Source of the DNA: Comamonadaceae bacterium
GTDB lineage: Bacteria; Pseudomonadota; Gammaproteobacteria; Burkholderiales; Burkholderiaceae_C
NCBI GenBank assembly: GCA_003599455.1
Contig: QZKF01000010.1
Coordinates: forward strand, 1 to 64,000
Length of the DNA: 64,000 nucleotides
Direction of reading: 5' to 3'
The position numbers were made by a program, and so were the translations under genes. This document shows positions 42,690 to 51,008 of this stretch, piece by piece (position 1 is the stretch's first letter; each line of letters opens with the position of its first letter). The notes below the pieces were generated by a model. It did not search any database. It was not told where the DNA came from and saw only the letters and a program-made list of their open reading frames with translations.

Positions 42690-43327
42690 CAGGGCTGCGC
42701 ACCGTGGGCACGCTCAGCGGTGCACCGCAGCTGCTGGTGATGCTGCCCGGCGTGGGCATGGCGGCGCAGGCGATCTTCGACGCCGGCTTTGCCGGCGCCA
42801 TCGAGCGCCGTGGCCTGGCGCTGGACCTGCTCGCGGCCGACGTGAGCGACCTCGGCCTCGACGCCGTCGACACCTGGGACGCGCTGCAGGACGAGGTGCT
42901 CGCGCCGGCGCGCGCGCGCGGCGCGCGCGTGTGGCTGGGCGGCATTTCGCTCGGTGGCCTGGTGGCCATGGCGCACGCGGCCGCGCGGCCCGGTTCGGTC
43001 GACGGCCTGTGCCTGCTCGCGCCCTACCCGGGCAGCCGCCCGAGCGTGAACGTGGTCGAGCGCGCCGGCGGCCCGGACCGCTGGCGGCCCAGCGAACAAG
43101 ACCTGCGCGACCCCGAGCTGCGCGTCTGGCAGTGGTTGCAATCCCCGCCGCTCGGGCTGCCGGTGTTCATCGGCCACGGCACCGAAGACCGCTTTGCCGA
43201 TCGCATCCAGCGCGTGGCCGAGCGCTTCCCGGCCGCGTCGCGCCACACGGTGGCGGGCGGGCACGACTGGTCCGCCTGGCTGCCGCTGTGGGAACGTTTT
43301 CTCGACACCGGCCTCATCACCCCCTGA
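42686..43327 (+). CDS. Alpha/beta-hydrolase
   Basis: 213 residues. The nucleophile elbow is GGISLGGLV (G-x-S-x-G), with an acid in HGTEDRFAD and histidine in VAGGHDWSAW. These form a complete Ser-Asp-His set. A thioesterase or esterase role in releasing or trimming the polyene chain is likely given its place in the operon. Such a gene is not universal in APE loci. It starts with a 4-bp overlap with the exporter gene. Confidence 0.78.
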   Translation: MTGLRTVGTLSGAPQLLVMLPGVGMAAQAIFDAGFAGAIERRGLALDLLAADVSDLGLDAVDTWDALQDEVLAPARARGARVWLGGISLGGLVAMAHAAARPGSVDGLCLLAPYPGSRPSVNVVERAGGPDRWRPSEQDLRDPELRVWQWLQSPPLGLPVFIGHGTEDRFADRIQRVAERFPAASRHTVAGGHDWSAWLPLWERFLDTGLITP

Positions 43328-43328
43328 C

Positions 43329-44132
43329 ATGCCCGCCCGCTGGACCCCATCTCCCTTCCTGCGCACCAGCGCCGCCGTGCACGGTGCCGCCGCGCTGGGC
43401 GCGCTCGCCGTGCCCGCGGCCTGGCCCTGGGCGCTGGGCGCGGTGCTGGCCAACCACGCGGTGCTCGCCGCGGCCGGGCTGTTGCCGCGCGCCACCCTGC
43501 TCGGGCCCAACCTGATCCGCCTGCCCGAGGCCGCCGCGCAGCGCCGCGAGATCGCATTGACCATCGACGACGGGCCCGACCCGAACGTCACGCCGCAGGT
43601 GCTCGACCTGCTGGACGCCGCGGGCGTGCAGGCCAGCTTCTTCTGCATCGGCCGCCTCGCGCAGCAGCACCCGGCGCTGTGCCGCGCCATCGTGCAGCGC
43701 GGCCACCGGGTGGAGAACCATGGCTTCGCTCACAGCAACGCGTTCTCGCTGTTCGGGCCCGGGGCGATGCGGCGCGACATCGCGCTCGCGCAGGCCACGC
43801 TCGGCGACATCACCGGCCAGGCGCCGCGCTTCTTCCGCGCCACGGCCGGCCTGCGCAACCCGTTTCTCGACCCGGTGCTGCACGGCCTGGACCTGCGGCT
43901 CGCGACCTGGACGCGCCGTGCCTACGACACCCGCACCGGCGACCCCGCTCGCGTGCTGCAGCGCCTCACGCAATACCTGGGCGCGGGTGACATCCTGCTG
44001 ATGCACGATGGCCACAGCGCGCGCACGCCCGAGGGCGGGCCGGTCATCCTCGGGGTGCTGCCGCGCCTGCTGCAGACCATCGCCGAGCGCCAGCTGCGCC
44101 CGGTCACGCTGACCCAGGCGCTGTCGCCGTGA
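43329..44132 (+). CDS. Polysaccharide deacetylase (NodB/CE4) family protein
   Basis: 267 residues. Two hydrophobic helices at the N-terminus precede a NodB domain. Motif 1 is TIDDGPDPN (catalytic D and metal D), motif 2 is HGFAHSN (H-x3-H metal ligands), and motif 3 is RATAGLRNP. The domain is complete, so zinc-dependent deacetylation of an N- or O-acetyl sugar is expected. In this operon it may process a glycosyl group linked to the polyene (inference). It begins one base after the hydrolase stop. Confidence 0.82.
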   Translation: MPARWTPSPFLRTSAAVHGAAALGALAVPAAWPWALGAVLANHAVLAAAGLLPRATLLGPNLIRLPEAAAQRREIALTIDDGPDPNVTPQVLDLLDAAGVQASFFCIGRLAQQHPALCRAIVQRGHRVENHGFAHSNAFSLFGPGAMRRDIALAQATLGDITGQAPRFFRATAGLRNPFLDPVLHGLDLRLATWTRRAYDTRTGDPARVLQRLTQYLGAGDILLMHDGHSARTPEGGPVILGVLPRLLQTIAERQLRPVTLTQALSP

Positions 44133-44217
44133 GCCGGGGGTGTCGCCAGAGCCCGTGCCGGCCCGTGTGTGGGCACCCGTCTGAGACAATGCGCCGTCCC
44201 TGTTCCAGCGCCCCACC

Positions 44218-45417
44218 GTGAAGCCCCTGCTGCTGTCTGCCACCACCGCCACCACCTGCCTGGGTGTGGGGCTCGACGCGCACCGCGCGGCGCTGCGCGA
44301 GAACCGCAGCGGCCTGCAGCCGTGTGCCTTCGAGACCGTGGACCTGCCGACCTGTGTGGGCGAGGTCGCTGGCGTGGACGACCACCCGCTGCCCGCTCCG
44401 CTGGCCGCCTTCGACTGCCGCAACAACCGCCTGGCCCTGCTCGCGCTGCGGGCCGACGGCTTCGAGGAGCGCGTGCGCGCCGCGATCGCGCGCCACGGCG
44501 CCGGCCGCGTCGGCGTCTTCATGGGCACCAGCACCTCGGGCATCCTGGAAACCGAGCTGGCCTACCGCCAGCGCGACCCCGCCACCGGCGCGCTGCCCGC
44601 CAGCTTCAACTACGGCAGCACGCACAACCCTTACTCGCTGAGCGAATGCCTGCGCCGCCACCTCGGGCTCACCGGCATGGCCACCACCATCTCCACCGCC
44701 TGCTCGTCCAGCGCCAAGGTGTTCGCCGCCGCCGCGCGCCAGCTCGAGCTGGGCACCATCGACGCGGCCCTGGTCGGCGGCGTCGATTCGCTGTGCCTCA
44801 CCACGCTCTACGGCTTTGCCTCGCTCGAACTCACCTCGGCCGAACCCTGCCGGCCCTATGACGCCGGCCGCAACGGCATCTCCATCGGCGAGGGCGCGGC
44901 CTATGCGCTGCTCGAGCGCGCCGACAGCGCGCCGGCCGACGCGGTTTGGCTGCTGGGCTCGGGCGAGTCGAGCGACGCGCACCACATGTCCGCGCCGCAC
45001 CCCGAGGGCCTGGGCGCGCGCTTGGCGATGCAGGCGGCGCTGCGCTCGGCCGGCCTGCAAGCCAGCGACATCGGCTACATCAACCTGCACGGCACGGCCA
45101 CGCCGGCCAACGACAGCGCCGAGGGCCTGGCCGTGGCCGCGCTGTTCGGCGCGCGCGTGCCGTGCTCGTCGACCAAGGGCGCTACCGGCCACACCCTGGG
45201 CGCGGCCGGTGCGGTGGAGGCGGTGCTGTGCGCGATCGCGCTGATGGACGGCTTCGTGCCCGGCAGCCCCGGCACGCGCGCGCTCGATCCCGCGATCGCG
45301 CTGAACTACCAGCTGCGCGGCGCACCCGCGCCGCAGCTGCGCCACGCCCTCACCAACTCCTTCGGCTTCGGCGGCAGCAACTGCAGCCTGGTGTTCGGGC
45401 GCGGAGCTGCCGCATGA
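44218..45417 (+). CDS. Beta-ketoacyl-ACP synthase (aryl-polyene cluster)
   Basis: 399 residues, FabF/FabB type. The nucleophilic cysteine is in TISTACSSSAKVF, and the histidines are in INLHGTATPANDSAEG and TKGATGHTLGAAGAVEA. C-terminal TNSFGFGGSNCSLVF confirms a full-length enzyme. It is the catalytic partner that may pair with the short ketosynthase-like protein at 45414, whose start overlaps its stop. The GTG start at 44218 is preceded by a GC-rich gap of 85 bp. Confidence 0.9.
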   Translation: MKPLLLSATTATTCLGVGLDAHRAALRENRSGLQPCAFETVDLPTCVGEVAGVDDHPLPAPLAAFDCRNNRLALLALRADGFEERVRAAIARHGAGRVGVFMGTSTSGILETELAYRQRDPATGALPASFNYGSTHNPYSLSECLRRHLGLTGMATTISTACSSSAKVFAAAARQLELGTIDAALVGGVDSLCLTTLYGFASLELTSAEPCRPYDAGRNGISIGEGAAYALLERADSAPADAVWLLGSGESSDAHHMSAPHPEGLGARLAMQAALRSAGLQASDIGYINLHGTATPANDSAEGLAVAALFGARVPCSSTKGATGHTLGAAGAVEAVLCAIALMDGFVPGSPGTRALDPAIALNYQLRGAPAPQLRHALTNSFGFGGSNCSLVFGRGAAA

Positions 45418-46208
45418 ACGCGCCGCTCACCGCCTGGATCAGCGGCATCGGCCTGATCGCGCCGGGCCTGCCCGACTGGCCGAGCGCGCGCGCCGTGCTG
45501 CGCGGCGAGCAGGCCTGGGTGTCGGCGCCCTCGGTGCTGCCCGCGCCGGGCCTGCTGCCGCCGGCCGAGCGCCGCCGCGCCAGCCGCGTGATCAAGCTCA
45601 CCCTGGGCATCGGCCTGGAGGCCGCGGCCGGCGCCGATGTGGCCGGCCTGGCCACGGTGTTCAGCTCGTCCGGCGCCGACGGCCACAACTGCCACGCGCT
45701 GTGCGAACAGCTCGCCACCGCCGACCGCCACGTCTCGCCCACGCGCTTCCACAACTCGGTGCACAACGCGCCCGCGGGCTACTGGGGCATCGCCACGAAA
45801 TCGATGGCGCCGTGCCAGGTGCTGTGCGCCTTCGACGGCAGCTTCGGCGCCGGCCTGATCGACGCGCTCGGCCAGGTGGTGCTGGACCGGCAGCCCACGC
45901 TGCTGATGGCCTACGACAGCGAGTACCCCGAACCCCTGCACAGCGCGCGGCCGCTGCCCGATTGCGCGGGCCTGGCGCTGCGGCTGGAACCCGAGCGCAC
46001 GCCGCAGGCGCTGGCGCGCATCACGGTGCAGACCACCGCCGCGCCCGCCACGCCCTGGCGGCACGCCCCGCTCGAAGCGCTGCGCGCCAGCGTGCCGGCG
46101 CTGCGCGGCCTGCCGCTGGTCGAGCGCATCGCGCAGGGCCAGGGCGGCGAGGTCTGCCTGGACTACCTGCCCGGCCTGCAGCTCGCGGTGCGGATCGAGC
46201 CCGCATGA
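45414..46208 (+). CDS. Ketosynthase-like N-terminal protein (chain-length-factor-like, ApeC-type)
   Basis: 264 residues, matching only the N-terminal part of a ketosynthase (Ketoacyl-synt_2). The active-site cysteine region reads MAPCQVLCAFDGSFGAGLID without the TACSSS motif, and there is no HGT or GHxxGA histidine block. It therefore cannot condense by itself. In APE clusters such a protein (ApeC) pairs with a complete KS as a chain-length factor, as in type II polyketide systems. The 4-bp overlap with the KS gene fits stoichiometric coupling. Confidence 0.8.
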   Translation: MNAPLTAWISGIGLIAPGLPDWPSARAVLRGEQAWVSAPSVLPAPGLLPPAERRRASRVIKLTLGIGLEAAAGADVAGLATVFSSSGADGHNCHALCEQLATADRHVSPTRFHNSVHNAPAGYWGIATKSMAPCQVLCAFDGSFGAGLIDALGQVVLDRQPTLLMAYDSEYPEPLHSARPLPDCAGLALRLEPERTPQALARITVQTTAAPATPWRHAPLEALRASVPALRGLPLVERIAQGQGGEVCLDYLPGLQLAVRIEPA

Positions 46209-46675
46209 ACACCGCCGCCCCCCTGGACCACGCCTGGATCGCGGCGCGCATTCCGCACCAGGGCAGCATGTGCCTGCTCGACGCGGTCACCGGTTGGTCG
46301 GCCGACCACATCGAATGCCGCGCCACCAGCCACAACGACCCTGCGCACCCACTGCGTGCCGCGGGGCGGCTGGGCGCGGCCAGCGGCATCGAGTACGCGG
46401 CGCAGGCCATGGCGGTGCATGGTGCGCTGGTGGCTGGCGCGCACGCCGCGCCGAGGCAGGGTTACCTCACCAGCGTGCGCGGCGTCACCCTGCACGCCGA
46501 GCGGCTGGACGACCTGGACGGCCCCCTGGGCGTGCGCGCCGAGCGCCTTTCGGGCGACGCCAACAACGTGCTCTACCGCTTCACCGTGCACCACGGCGGG
46601 CGCTGCCTGCTCGAAGGGCGCGCGGCCGTGGTGCTCGACGCGGACTCACTCGGAACAAGGACCACACAGCCATGA
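46205..46675 (+). CDS. Hotdog-fold dehydratase-like protein (ApeP-like)
   Basis: 156 residues, a second FabZ-like hotdog protein. HQGSMCLLDAV (the H-x-G-x-M motif) and GIEYAAQAMAVHGALV (the long central helix) are as in ApeP/3-hydroxylacyl-ACP dehydratases. It would work with the hotdog protein at 38574 to produce the conjugated double bonds. It overlaps its neighbours by 4 bp on each side. Confidence 0.82.
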   Translation: MNTAAPLDHAWIAARIPHQGSMCLLDAVTGWSADHIECRATSHNDPAHPLRAAGRLGAASGIEYAAQAMAVHGALVAGAHAAPRQGYLTSVRGVTLHAERLDDLDGPLGVRAERLSGDANNVLYRFTVHHGGRCLLEGRAAVVLDADSLGTRTTQP

Positions 46676-47397
46676 CGACGAAACGAGCCCTGGTCACCGG
46701 TGGCAGCGGCGGCATCGGCGCGGCGATCTGCCGCCGCCTGGCCGCCGACGGGCACCACGTCATCGTGCACGCGCACCGCGCGCTCGACAAGGCAAGCCTG
46801 CTCGCGCGCGAGATCCGCGACGGCGGCGGCAGCGCCCAGGCCGTGGCCTTCGACGTGACCGACCGCGAGCGCAGCGCCGCCGCGCTGGCCGCGCTGCTCG
46901 AGGCCGGCGCGGTGCAGATTCTGGTGAACAACGCCGGCATCCACGACGACGCGGTGTTTCCTGGCATGAGCGGCGAGCAGTGGGACCGCGTGCTCGACGT
47001 CTCGCTCAACGGCTTCTACAACGTGACGCAGCCGCTCACCCTGCCCATGATCCGCACGCGCTGGGGCCGCATCATCAGCATCACCTCCATCGCCGGCGTC
47101 ATGGGCAACCGGGGCCAGGTGAACTACGCGGCCGCCAAGGGCGCGCTGCACGCGGCGAGCAAGTCGCTCGCGCTCGAGCTCGCCACACGCGGCATCACCG
47201 TCAACGCGGTGGCCCCCGGCATCATCGAGACCGACATGAGCGCCGGCAGCTTCGACGCCGACGCCATCAAGCGCCTGGTGCCCATGCAGCGCGCGGGGCG
47301 TGTGGATGAGGTGGCCGAGCTGGTGGCTTTTCTGGCGTCCGACAAGGCTGCTTATGTGAGCGGGCAGGTGATCTCGATCAATGGGGGGATGGCCTGA
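46672..47397 (+). CDS. 3-oxoacyl-ACP reductase, FabG type (ApeQ-like)
   Basis: 241 residues, SDR. The NADPH motif TGGSGGIGAAI is at residues 9-19. NNAG, S in SITSIAG and Y-x3-K in NYAAAKGALHAASKS form the catalytic set. It reduces 3-oxoacyl-ACP in each polyene cycle, and since only dehydratases but no enoyl reductase are encoded, double bonds stay. It is the last gene of the plus-strand APE operon; a lower-GC stretch with R-M genes follows. Confidence 0.9.
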   Translation: MTTKRALVTGGSGGIGAAICRRLAADGHHVIVHAHRALDKASLLAREIRDGGGSAQAVAFDVTDRERSAAALAALLEAGAVQILVNNAGIHDDAVFPGMSGEQWDRVLDVSLNGFYNVTQPLTLPMIRTRWGRIISITSIAGVMGNRGQVNYAAAKGALHAASKSLALELATRGITVNAVAPGIIETDMSAGSFDADAIKRLVPMQRAGRVDEVAELVAFLASDKAAYVSGQVISINGGMA

Positions 47398-47627
47398 CGG
47401 GATTTGTGTCGAGCGCCGCCGCCGCCGTGAACCCGCGCTTGTTCGGTCCAAGTTGGAGATGCCTCGCAATTGTGTCGTTCCTGGCGCTGTCATGAAGTGC
47501 GAGCAGTGGCGCCAGCACTTCCCGAAGTGCTGGGCATTCATACAGTGTTACCATCTTTCTCGTACAAAAGGGAAGAACCGCTGGCGACGCTGCGGCAGTG
47601 ATTACATGGCACATGGAAGTGAATCAA
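47398..47627. other. Junction between aryl-polyene operon and R-M insertion
   Basis: Over these 230 bp the base composition falls from the very GC-rich APE genes to the mixed composition of the R-M genes. No gene is recognised. A promoter for the R-M unit is expected here, but no clear -35/-10 pair was established. No direct repeats marking insertion were found by eye. Confidence 0.3.
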
Positions 47628-48773
47628 ATGGCAGGCTTTGAGTACAAAAAGTGGTCCGTGCAACGAAGCTCCAAGCAGCCGTTGCTCGACTTTCTTGTTG
47701 AAGGCCTCAAGGCTGGTGGTTGCACGATTCTTTCTGTGAGTGACCCGTCCCATGCCCCATTCCTGATTTCCTATGAGACGCCAATGGGCGAGCGTCAGGG
47801 GGTATTGGCGTACGCCTTCTTGGCCAATTCAAGGGTCACGAGGAATCGACCTGAGGACGAGCACCGATTTCAAGTCAAGTACAGCAGTGATCCTCATGCC
47901 ACGCTGCCCATCGAACGCGATGCGTCCCAACTTCTGACGACCATTTTTGTCGGCATAGACCCCGAGCGGAAGATCATGGTGGGTGCCGACCCGGTTCTGC
48001 ACGACGGGACAAAGATGTTCATCAGTTTGGAGTTCAAGCGTTCCCATGTTGAGACGGTGCTTGATGTGGGGTGGCATGCCTGGGAGCGGGAAAGCAGCAA
48101 GCCAGAAAGTGACCCTGTGGAGGTCCTTGTAGGTGTTCAGCAGAAGCACGTCCTTGAGTTCATTACATTCGAGCGGCATGCCCTCGGCCTTGATGCAGGA
48201 CACAGGCAGCTCGTAGCTGAACAGCTACTTGGCAATCCGATACTCAATGCCGCAACGATCGCACCTCACGCGCTGACGTCTGAGCTGAAAATGCCTGCCA
48301 ATGAAGTCTTGGACCTGATTCAGAAAGCCAGCCGCCTAAAGATGGCGGTGCGCGGATGGGTCGCAGAGCACCATTTGGAGCAATACTTGCGGTCGGTGCC
48401 AGGCGTAAAGGACTGCCGCCGCCTTGATGAAGAGGGCCGCCCCGACATCGAACTTCGGTTCAAACGCAGCGGCCCCTTGCTTATCGAGTGCAAGAACGTG
48501 CTACGAGTGACCGGCAAGGGTGGCATTCCCCGCGTGGACTTTCAAAGGACTCGGGCATCAAAAGCCGACCCATGCTCACGGTACTACCAACCCGGCGACT
48601 TCCATGTGCTTGCTGCTTGCCTGCATGCCGTTACGGAAAACTGGGAGTACCGCTTCATCCCCACAATGCACCTACCGGGCCACCTGAAGTGCGCCGGACG
48701 CATCCAAAGTAACCTTCGCGTTGATGCCGGCTGGTACAAAGACCCAGCTGATGCATTCACTGCACTGACGTAG
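47628..48773 (+). CDS. Restriction endonuclease candidate (PD-(D/E)XK)
   Basis: 381 residues from ATG 47628, which is preceded by GGAAG. No named family is recognised. The C-terminal part has a PD-(D/E)XK core: D273 in GRPDIELRF, then E287-C-K289 in LLIECKN, with an upstream helix EHHLEQYLRSVPGV (E247/E251) as in this nuclease fold. The N-terminal 200 residues are of unknown fold; a central LTSELKMPANEVLDLI stretch may be a winged helix for DNA contact. It lies 7 bp before a DNA cytosine methyltransferase, so a type II restriction role is likely. The recognition sequence is unknown. Confidence 0.72.
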   Translation: MAGFEYKKWSVQRSSKQPLLDFLVEGLKAGGCTILSVSDPSHAPFLISYETPMGERQGVLAYAFLANSRVTRNRPEDEHRFQVKYSSDPHATLPIERDASQLLTTIFVGIDPERKIMVGADPVLHDGTKMFISLEFKRSHVETVLDVGWHAWERESSKPESDPVEVLVGVQQKHVLEFITFERHALGLDAGHRQLVAEQLLGNPILNAATIAPHALTSELKMPANEVLDLIQKASRLKMAVRGWVAEHHLEQYLRSVPGVKDCRRLDEEGRPDIELRFKRSGPLLIECKNVLRVTGKGGIPRVDFQRTRASKADPCSRYYQPGDFHVLAACLHAVTENWEYRFIPTMHLPGHLKCAGRIQSNLRVDAGWYKDPADAFTALT

Positions 48774-48780
48774 AACGAAC

Positions 48781-50004
48781 ATGACCAAGCAGTTATCTGT
48801 CCTGAGCCTGTTCACCGGCGTCGGCGGCCTGGACTACGGGTTCGAGGCAGCCCATTTTCAAACTCGGGTAGCACTCGAATGGGACCACCAGTGTTGCGAG
48901 AGCCTCAGGGCGAGCCGCGATTGGCCCTTGATAGAGGGAGATCTTCTCGCGACTCCAACCAAGGACATCCTAAAAACTGGCGGACTCCGTGCAGGCTCTG
49001 TGGACATGCTCATAGGTGGACCGCCCTGCCAGCCGTTCTCAAAAAGCGGTTGGTGGAAGTCGGGAGACAGCTTGCGTTTGGACGACCCTCGCGCGAGCAC
49101 CTTGGGTGGCTACCTTCGCGTTCTTGAGGAAGTCCGTCCACGAGCATTCCTTTTCGAGAATGTCGAAGGCCTCGCCTTCGGTGGCAAGGACGAAGGGCTC
49201 AAGTTGCTGCTCGCGGCCGTGAAGCGCATCAACAAGACAGCGGGCACAAACTACCAGCCGGTGGTGGTCACACTGAACGCTGCGGACTATGGGGTGCCCC
49301 AGACGCGCAGCAGGGTGTTTGTCATCGGGGCACGCGACGGACGCATTTTCGTTCCTCCGCTACCCACCCATCGGGACTCTGCTGACTCCAGTAGGCTTGG
49401 CGAGCCATGGCTGACCTCTTGGGATGCGCTGGGCGATATGAGGGAGCCAAAGGATGAGAGCCTCCTTCTGTCCGGCAAATGGGCTGCCTTGCTGCCATCT
49501 GTGCCCGAAGGCATGAACTACCTGTGGCATACGGACCGTATGGGCGGGGCGCCGTTGTTCGGGTGGCGCAGACGGTACTGGAACTTCCTTTTGAAGCTCG
49601 CGAAGAATCGGCCGGCGTGGACCATCCAAGCGCAGCCGGGGCCCGCCACGGGCCCATTCCATTGGAACAATCGCCGCCTCAGCGGGGAGGAACTGGCGCG
49701 ACTCCAGACATTCCCAACGGATTTGCACATAACGGGCAGCAGAATTGAAGTCCAGCGGCAGGTGGGAAATGCGGTGCCGAGCCTCCTCGCTGAGGTACTG
49801 GCACGTGCAATCCGGAACCAGTTTTTCGATTCGCCATTGGACGGTCCTCTCGCCCTGCAGGTGAAGCGCAAAGCTAAGTGTCCTGAGCCTGAGCCGGTAG
49901 CACCTGTACCCTTGCAATACCTCAGCCTCGCCGGCACCCACGTACCTCATCCCGGCACCGGTCGTGGCTACCTCTACGAGACGGAAGAGCTGCAGGGCGC
50001 TTAG
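48781..50004 (+). CDS. DNA (cytosine-5-)-methyltransferase
   Basis: 407 residues with the ordered m5C motifs. Motif I is SLFTGVGGLDYGFE (residues 9-22). Motif IV is GGPPCQPFS with nucleophile C83, motif VI is FENVEG, motif VIII is PQTRSRVFVIG, motif IX is RLQTFP and motif X is VGNAVPSLLAEV. The target recognition region between VIII and IX is about 120 residues, contains WNFLLKLAKNRPAW, and is not known to me. C-terminal residues beyond about 350 form an extra tail. It protects DNA from the paired nuclease and modifies the inner or outer cytosine of an unknown site. Base use is less GC-rich than its neighbours, fitting horizontal transfer. Confidence 0.93.
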   Translation: MTKQLSVLSLFTGVGGLDYGFEAAHFQTRVALEWDHQCCESLRASRDWPLIEGDLLATPTKDILKTGGLRAGSVDMLIGGPPCQPFSKSGWWKSGDSLRLDDPRASTLGGYLRVLEEVRPRAFLFENVEGLAFGGKDEGLKLLLAAVKRINKTAGTNYQPVVVTLNAADYGVPQTRSRVFVIGARDGRIFVPPLPTHRDSADSSRLGEPWLTSWDALGDMREPKDESLLLSGKWAALLPSVPEGMNYLWHTDRMGGAPLFGWRRRYWNFLLKLAKNRPAWTIQAQPGPATGPFHWNNRRLSGEELARLQTFPTDLHITGSRIEVQRQVGNAVPSLLAEVLARAIRNQFFDSPLDGPLALQVKRKAKCPEPEPVAPVPLQYLSLAGTHVPHPGTGRGYLYETEELQGA

Positions 50005-50235
50005 CGAGCGAGGAGCCTGGTGCTCCGTTGCGAGCCGCGGCGACCAAAGCGATGGTGAGGTTCCGCATTCGGGTACGGCGTTGCCCTGCCTGATGTCAGG
50101 ACGACGAGTCGATAGGTTGGCCCGATGGCTGGTGACCACTCCTTTTGCCCTGCGTGAGAATTTATGGAGGCTAGCTAGCCCTTCGTAAGCGCGCGGCCAT
50201 GCCTTGAAGTTGGCTTCTGAACTTGGAGATGACCT
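50005..50235. other. Spacer after the methyltransferase
   Basis: 231 bp without a recognised gene. Near its right end GGAGATGACC precedes the GTG start of the antitoxin-like fragment. The sequence is mixed in composition and may hold the end of the mobile R-M unit. No inverted-repeat terminator was established. Confidence 0.3.
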
Positions 50236-50436
50236 GTGGCCAAGGCCAAACCCTCCCTCAAGCTCGTCGCGTTCGATGCGACCCGATACCTCGACGACGA
50301 CGAGGCCATTGCCGAGTACATGACGGCCGTGCTCGAAACCGATGATCCTGAACTGCTACGCCTCGCGCTGAGCGAACTGGCTTGCGCCAAGGGCATGGCA
50401 CAGGTAGCCAAAGACGCAGACCTGACGGTTAAGTGA
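50236..50436 (+). pseudogene. Truncated addiction-module antidote (HigA/COG3636-like)
   Basis: 66 residues from a GTG start. FDATRYLDDDEAIAEYMTAV and the following DPELLRLALSELACAKGMAQ match the N-terminal part of the COG3636 antidote family, which normally has about 95-105 residues. The chain stops after VAKDADLTVK, right in the DNA-binding helix-turn-helix, so the second half (usually reading ALSP and beyond) is lost. No toxin gene precedes or follows. It is best read as a degraded remnant of a type II toxin-antitoxin locus. A short functional protein cannot be excluded. Confidence 0.6.
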
Positions 50437-50452
50437 TAGGCGCGCAGACAAC

Positions 50453-50974
50453 ATGCACGTTGCCCTCCTCCAGCCGTCGGATGCACCGCGGTACCGGCTG
50501 CTCATGCTCGAAGCCTACGAGCTCGCAACTGACGCCTTTACGTCCACGGCAGAGGAACGCGTCGCCGAACCAGAGTCTTTCTGGGTCAGGCGCATCGCGG
50601 ACCCGTCGGGCATGAGCGTGGCTTTTGGCGCCTTTGCCGGTCAGCAGCTGGTGGGCACGGTGGCCCTGGAGTTCTCGGCAAAGCCCAAGACCCGGCACAA
50701 GGCCCACGTCATCGGCATGTACGTTGTTCCGCAGGCCCGCGGCACGGGTGCCGGCAGAGCCCTGATCGAGGCGTGCATCCGGTACGCCAGTGGCAAGGAC
50801 GGCATCCTCGTCCTGAACCTCACGGTCACCGAGGGCAACGCGCCGGCCGTCGGCCTGTACCGGAGCGCCGGCTTTGTGGCCTTCGGCACCGAGCCCATGG
50901 CCGTCTCCACGCCGGGCGGCTTCCGGGCCAAGGTGCACATGCAGCGTGTCATCGCACGTGGCACCGTGGTCTGA
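50453..50974 (+). CDS. GNAT-family N-acetyltransferase
   Basis: 173 residues, GNAT fold. The acetyl-CoA loop is VVPQARGTGAGRALIEACI (Q/R-x-x-G-x-G/A), preceded by the beta4 strand HVIGMYV and followed by NLTVTEGNAPAVGLYRSAGF, the motif B region. The substrate is unknown. It begins 17 bp after the antitoxin fragment and its composition is closer to the host, so it may be a native gene flanking the insertion. It is convergent with the glycosyltransferase. Confidence 0.85.
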   Translation: MHVALLQPSDAPRYRLLMLEAYELATDAFTSTAEERVAEPESFWVRRIADPSGMSVAFGAFAGQQLVGTVALEFSAKPKTRHKAHVIGMYVVPQARGTGAGRALIEACIRYASGKDGILVLNLTVTEGNAPAVGLYRSAGFVAFGTEPMAVSTPGGFRAKVHMQRVIARGTVV

Positions 50975-51008
50975 CCCCTCATGCAGGGACGTCCCACCAC
51001 GGCGTCGC

